Below are positions 60,623-64,000 of a stretch of 64,000 nt of DNA, one piece after another. Within the stretch, counting starts at the first letter, position 1. The number at the start of each line of letters is the position of its first letter. Position numbers and translations under genes: made by a program. The notes below the pieces were generated by a model. It did not search any database. It was not told where the DNA came from and saw only the letters and a list, made by a program, of their open reading frames with translations. Source of the stretch: Promicromonosporaceae bacterium (GTDB lineage Bacteria; Actinomycetota; Actinomycetes; Actinomycetales; Cellulomonadaceae); contig WRHK01000011.1 of NCBI GenBank assembly GCA_009783295.1, forward strand, positions 1 through 64,000. The letters are read 5' to 3'.

Positions 60623-61795
60623 TCATGACGCGGCCTCGACGTCGCCGTCGGCAGGTGCCAGGTATCTGTCGAACGCGTCCGTGAACCGGGGGACCTTGTA
60701 CCCGCGAGCCGTTTTCGTCGTGTTGTGGGTCGGCTCGATCGCGTACGGCTTCAACATCGCGGCCAGGCGTCGGCCGGTCAGCGCGTCCTCCACCCACCGC
60801 GACTCCGGCAGCGACTTCAAGTGGACCAGCAGCGTCTCGGTGGCCACGAATGCGTTGCCCGAGAGCGTGCTGGTCAGCACCTGGCGGCAGTCGCCCAAGA
60901 GCTCGTGGCCGTCGGAATGGTCGGCGTCGGCCTTGGCAGCCTCCCGGGACAGCGCGACGGCCGCGTCGCGGGCCAGGCGCGGCCACGCCCCACCGGCGAG
61001 ATCGGCCACCGCGAGGAGCGGCTCCCACAGGTCGGCCGCACGGTCCTCTAGCGGCGTCTCGGGGTGCGCGAACCGCAGCCGCTCGACGTGCTCGCCGATC
61101 CACGCCCCGAGCTCGTCGCGCAGCACAAGCAGGTCGTCAAGATTGCGCGACTGCCGAAACGGCGAGACGCGCTCCGTGGGCTTACGACGCCGGAGCCGGA
61201 TGTTCACGGCGCGATCCGTGATGGTGTCCGGGAGTCGGCCAATTGCTGCCATGACCACGGGCGCGAAAACGTGGAATTCCGTCGGCACGTGGTTCGGGCC
61301 GACGGTGCGCAGCACGGGCGTGCCGCGTTGAAATCCGGCATTGATGAGACCGCGCAAGTCCTCGTTCTGCTCGGCCTTGACCTTGGTGCCGAAAATGGTG
61401 TCGGCCTCGTCGAACAGCACCGTGCGTGGGGTGTCGAGCGACCGGAACAGGGCGGGCACGGTCGCGTTCGCCGCGAACAGCGGGCCGTGGCAAAGGTGCC
61501 CGACGACCTCCATCGTCCGGGTCTTTCCGGAGCGCTTTTCCGGGGACGTGAGCAGCAGGCGCGGCGCGAAGTCGAACGCGGACGCCGCGTGCGTGTACGC
61601 CGCGTACAGGGCGAGCGCGGTATAGGCGTGCTCCGACGGTTGGACGGTGTAGCGCCGGATCGTGTCGAGCACCCGGCCCAGCAGCCGCTCGCCGACGTCG
61701 CTCGGGGCCGACGTGTCGGGGTTGTTGCGCATGAACGTGGCGAGAGCCGCCTGGCGGGCAGCGTCGTCGCGCGCGTCGTCGTCGTGGTCCGTCAC
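60623..61795 (-). CDS. DUF3631-type ATPase / replication helicase-like protein of element 2
   Basis: The 390-aa protein has a P-loop LLLTSPEKRSGKTRTMEVV, a Walker B TVLFDEADTIFGTKVKAEQNEDLRGLINAGF and a DUF3631-type C-terminal region (NIRLRRRKPTERVSPFRQSRN). Such proteins are thought to be replicative helicases of phages and integrative elements. The GTG at 61795 overlaps the stop of the gene upstream (GTGA). The iteron-like repeats follow its stop codon. Confidence 0.82.
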   Translation of the reverse strand: MTDHDDDARDDAARQAALATFMRNNPDTSAPSDVGERLLGRVLDTIRRYTVQPSEHAYTALALYAAYTHAASAFDFAPRLLLTSPEKRSGKTRTMEVVGHLCHGPLFAANATVPALFRSLDTPRTVLFDEADTIFGTKVKAEQNEDLRGLINAGFQRGTPVLRTVGPNHVPTEFHVFAPVVMAAIGRLPDTITDRAVNIRLRRRKPTERVSPFRQSRNLDDLLVLRDELGAWIGEHVERLRFAHPETPLEDRAADLWEPLLAVADLAGGAWPRLARDAAVALSREAAKADADHSDGHELLGDCRQVLTSTLSGNAFVATETLLVHLKSLPESRWVEDALTGRRLAAMLKPYAIEPTHNTTKTARGYKVPRFTDAFDRYLAPADGDVEAAS

Positions 61796-62304
61796 GCCGC
61801 CGCCCTCCCGGCCCGTCGCCGCTCGGCGTCGGCTGCAGCTTCGATCTCCCACGCGTCGACGTCGTTGCGAATCCAAGTGAGGGCGACGCGCAGCCGCTCG
61901 GCGGCGGCGTCCCACACGGGCCACACGGGGGCGTTCGCGGCCTCACGAGCGCGCCGTGCCGCAGCGTCCACCGCGCCCTCGGCACGCGGCCCCAGCTGCG
62001 CCCAGAGGGCCGCGTGGGCGTCGGCGATCTCGGCCGCGCGGGCGTCGTACCCGGCGCGGAACCCGTCGGCGTGCCCGGCGTCGTACCCGTGGGCGAACGT
62101 CCCGTGCAAGGTGGTCACGGTGTGCTCGGCGGCCTCGTGCCCGGCGAGCCAGGCGGCGGCCTCGACCAGCGTCGGAGCACCACGTTCGGGTGCGACGACG
62201 GGCGGCGGCATGTCAGTGGCGGCACGTACCGTGGTTGTGAGCGCGGTAGTGGGTACGGCGGCCCGAGAGGGGCGCCGTTCTCGCGTGGTGGGGCCGTGAG
62301 TCAC
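61792..62304 (-). CDS. Hypothetical Ala-rich protein of element 2
   Basis: The 170-aa protein has a helical middle (AAAWLAGHEAAEHTVTTLHGTFAHGYDAGHADGFRAGYDARAAEIADAHAALWAQLG). It starts GTGA-overlapping the PPLTxEQ gene and ends overlapping the DUF3631 start, so it belongs to the same operon. Function unknown. Confidence 0.7.
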   Translation of the reverse strand: MTHGPTTRERRPSRAAVPTTALTTTVRAATDMPPPVVAPERGAPTLVEAAAWLAGHEAAEHTVTTLHGTFAHGYDAGHADGFRAGYDARAAEIADAHAALWAQLGPRAEGAVDAAARRAREAANAPVWPVWDAAAERLRVALTWIRNDVDAWEIEAAADAERRRAGRAAA

Positions 62305-62516
62305 GGGGCACCACCGCCCAGCAGGGACGCGAGGCGCGTGGACTGCTCGGCCGTCAGTGGCGGCGCCTGCGCCAGAACCTCTTCGATGTACGCGGCTAGG
62401 CGCTCGGCGCGCAGGTCTCGGCGGGCGTCGGCCAGCTCGGGGTCGTCGGCGGTACGCGAGCGGGTCAGCGACGCGACGCGCGCCCGGTGGTGGGTCCAAG
62501 GTTTGGTTTCGGCCAT
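62301..62516 (-). CDS. PPLTxEQ-family small protein of element 2
   Basis: The 71-aa protein reads VASLTRSRTADDPELADARRDLRAERLAAYIEEVLAQAPPLTAEQSTRLASLLGGGAP, related to the 67-aa protein at 48545-48748 of element 1. In both elements it sits between the integrase and the replication-type genes. It may be a regulator or a conserved replication accessory. The ATG at 62516 follows GGGAG. Confidence 0.78.
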   Translation of the reverse strand: MAETKPWTHHRARVASLTRSRTADDPELADARRDLRAERLAAYIEEVLAQAPPLTAEQSTRLASLLGGGAP

Positions 62517-62909
62517 GTTGGTGGCTCCCGGAAAGGGACAGCGCGCAGGCGCGTTGTCTTTGCTTTCCGGTCACCCACGGCTCGCGAACCTCAAGGCGCT
62601 TCGTGGTGTTCCGTCGGGCTGGTGCCCTAGGGGTGTTGAGCCCCTTCCCGGATGTGCGGCAGTCTCCATTCTGCCCACCGGGGATTCAAGCCGAATCCGT
62701 ATTCGTTTGCCAGGAATGAGGTCATTCCCTGCCCCTTTCGGGGATGCCGTTGTTTCTCGGCACGGGGGCTTTTCCCTGCCCTCTCGGGTTGCCGCCTTGC
62801 CGGGCAGCACGTCGCGGTCTTAGCCGCTCTTTGTGCTCGACCGTACTAGGTGCTTACCGGCGAAGCGCAACCGGGGCCGTGACGGCGTCGCGTCCTGCAC
62901 TATCTATTG
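62517..62909. other. 393-bp gap between the recombinase and the PPLTxEQ gene
   Basis: On the minus strand this leader holds the promoter region of the element 2 operon and part of the recombinase 3' flank. A 79-codon minus-strand frame at 62571-62810 exists, but its composition is unlike the neighbours and I do not call it. No clear RNA structure stands out. Confidence 0.4.
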
Positions 62910-64000
62910 TCACGACCCGCTCGGCCGCACCCATTCGATGCGCACCGAGCGCTCGTCGAATCCACCGCCCGACCCGGTCGGGAGGATCGTCACAACCATG
63001 AGCGTTTCGACGACCGCGCGCTGTACCTCCAGCGGCGCCGCTGCCCAGCGCTCGGCAGCGTCCGGCCCAGCGAGGTCGAGCACCCCAGGATGCGGGGCGC
63101 ACGTCGCCAGCTCGGCCCGCCACGCGTCCACCTGCGGAATCAACTTCGCATTGATCCGGCGCACCTGGTCGGCGGTCATCGTTCCGTCGGCAAACCCGTC
63201 GGCCGCCAGGTCGAGCCGCGCCTGTGCCCCGGCGACCAGGTCGTGCAGTTCCACCGCACGCTCGGGGCGCCCGGCTGCCAGCGCCGCGATGCCGTCGGGC
63301 ATCGTCAAGCGCTCGACCACGAGCGGCACCACGACGCCCTCGACGGCGTCCTTCTGCCGCCCGACCCGGTAGCACCCCGTGCACTGATACTTCGGCTTGA
63401 CGACCTTGCCCTTATACGTCGAGCCGGGAACAACGCGCATGGTGTGCCCACAGCGCCCACAGCGCGCGATGCCCGACAGCAGATGCTTACGGGTCGCGCC
63501 CTTGTTGCTCGCGCCCGTCGTGCGCGCCGGATCGGTCAGCAGCGCCACCACCCGGGCGTGCGTGTCCTCGTCATAGATCGGCTCCCACGCGGCCTTGCCG
63601 ACGACCTTGCCCCGGTGACGGCGCAACCCTGCGTTGCGGTCGCGGAGCATGACTTGCCGCAACGTGGTCGATGACCACGGCACGCCCTTCGGCGACGCCA
63701 TGCCGCGCTCGTTCAACGCCTTGACGACGCTCCGCATCGACTCACCGGCCAGCACCCGGCGGGCCGTCTCGCGGATCACCTCGGCCTCTTCGGGAACGAT
63801 CTCGTCGTGCGACCCGATGTGACGGCCGCGCTCGTCCTCGTCGCGCACGCGCCGGTACCCGTAGGCGACCTGCCCGTGCGGGCGCCCCTCGACGGCCCTC
63901 TTGTCGGAGTCGCGGCGGCTGCGAAGCGACGTCTTCTCGGATTCGTACGCGGAGTCGGTGCCGTCCTCGACGAGCGTCTTCCAATCGCGGGCGATGCGGC
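62910..64000 (-). CDS. int: Large serine recombinase of element 2 (5' end beyond the window)
   Basis: The frame is open from 64000 to the stop at 62910 (363 codons visible). Its N-terminal resolvase domain, with the catalytic Ser, lies beyond the window. The visible part has the recombinase domain (GRPHGQVAYGYRRV...ETARRVLAGESMRSVVKALNERGMASPKGVPWSSTTLRQVML) and a complete zinc ribbon (IARCGRCGHTMRVVPGSTYKGKVVKPKYQCTGCYRV). The C-terminal segment ends FDERSVRIEWVRPS. It is not closely similar to the element 1 integrase, so each element has its own enzyme. By analogy with element 1 the right attachment site should lie just past its start. Confidence 0.93.
   Translation of the reverse strand, partial: RIARDWKTLVEDGTDSAYESEKTSLRSRRDSDKRAVEGRPHGQVAYGYRRVRDEDERGRHIGSHDEIVPEEAEVIRETARRVLAGESMRSVVKALNERGMASPKGVPWSSTTLRQVMLRDRNAGLRRHRGKVVGKAAWEPIYDEDTHARVVALLTDPARTTGASNKGATRKHLLSGIARCGRCGHTMRVVPGSTYKGKVVKPKYQCTGCYRVGRQKDAVEGVVVPLVVERLTMPDGIAALAAGRPERAVELHDLVAGAQARLDLAADGFADGTMTADQVRRINAKLIPQVDAWRAELATCAPHPGVLDLAGPDAAERWAAAPLEVQRAVVETLMVVTILPTGSGGGFDERSVRIEWVRPSGS

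Larger units (their letters stand above)
56728..64000. mobile_element. Element 2: serine-recombinase element with HK97-type capsid gene, in tadC (right end beyond the window)
   Basis: The left boundary is inferred from the truncated tadC, around 56721-56740; the right end is not in the window. Genes run mostly on the minus strand, towards the left end: a serine recombinase at the right, then a small PPLTxEQ protein, a DUF3631 ATPase, iteron-like repeats, a scaffold-like gene and a capsid gene. The element is more than 7.2 kb, of similar size to element 1 and in opposite orientation. Confidence 0.82.

Noticed and set aside
60240..61331. A 363-aa plus-strand frame over the DUF3631 gene
   Set aside because: Ser/Arg-rich antisense shadow of the DUF3631 ATPase, which has intact ATPase motifs and coupled neighbours.
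62571..62810. A 79-codon minus-strand frame in the element 2 leader
   Set aside because: Composition unlike neighbouring genes, no ribosome site and no family; it is more likely a chance frame in a regulatory gap.

Overview
The window is high-GC actinobacterial chromosome, most likely from the order Micrococcales (Cellulomonas / Cellulosimicrobium / Isoptericola-like). The evidence is GC-rich codon usage, many GTG starts, an actinobacterial gene set (whiB7, mycoredoxin, adnAB, uvrD2, DUF3107, UPF0182, a PDZ/S16 protease) and gene order matching Mycobacterium around adnA-adnB-nudC-mrx-uvrD2-whiB7. No marker gene in the window fixes the genus.

Region 1 (1-21.6 kb) is core metabolism and housekeeping. 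It holds a CUT2 monosaccharide ABC transporter, a glyA-folD one-carbon operon behind a ZTP-type riboswitch, exonuclease III, two-domain stress and magnesium-related proteins, galactokinase, Mrp, a Xaa-Pro aminopeptidase, a PHP phosphoesterase, a DEAD-box helicase and an SPFH protein. Region 2 (21.9-43.3 kb) is the conserved DNA-repair and stress island. It runs adnA-adnB helicase-nuclease, APH-like kinase, nudC, mycoredoxin, a MerR/MFS efflux pair with a dyad operator, uvrD2, then whiB7 with an AT-rich promoter, a leader ORF and a terminator/antiterminator. After that come ThiF-like, YgjP-like, DUF2342 and PDZ-S16 proteins, UPF0182 and an initiator tRNA. Region 3 (43.4-45.8 kb) holds a lysE-type pseudogene with one nonsense codon, a CGNR-type regulator and prfB.

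Region 4 (46-64 kb) is the unusual part. A tad-pilus locus (cpaF/tadA-tadB-tadC) is broken twice by separate integrative elements, each with its own large serine recombinase. Element 1 (46750-54461, 7712 bp) splits cpaF after a CTG codon. Joining the two sides at the shared CTG restores one uninterrupted 418-codon cpaF frame, so both ends can be placed almost to the base. It carries the integrase, a run of overlapping small genes, three identical-format 21-bp palindromes, an HK97-type major capsid protein, a short tape-measure-like protein, and no recognisable terminase, portal or protease. Element 2 starts near 56.73 kb, truncates the C-terminus of tadC and runs past the window end in the opposite orientation. 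It carries a serine recombinase, a DUF3631 ATPase, iteron-like CGGACGG repeats, a scaffold-like protein and a frameshifted HK97-type capsid gene. The two elements share a small protein (PPLTxEQ family) and overall layout, which suggests one class of capsid-only satellite-like elements.

Several palindromic repeats are scattered through the core region: a perfect 37-bp-arm hairpin at 5298-5372, a GGTCGAGCCTGTCGA-type repeat that also occurs in frame inside adnA and adnB, and paired hairpins at the whiB7 3' end. They are annotated separately.
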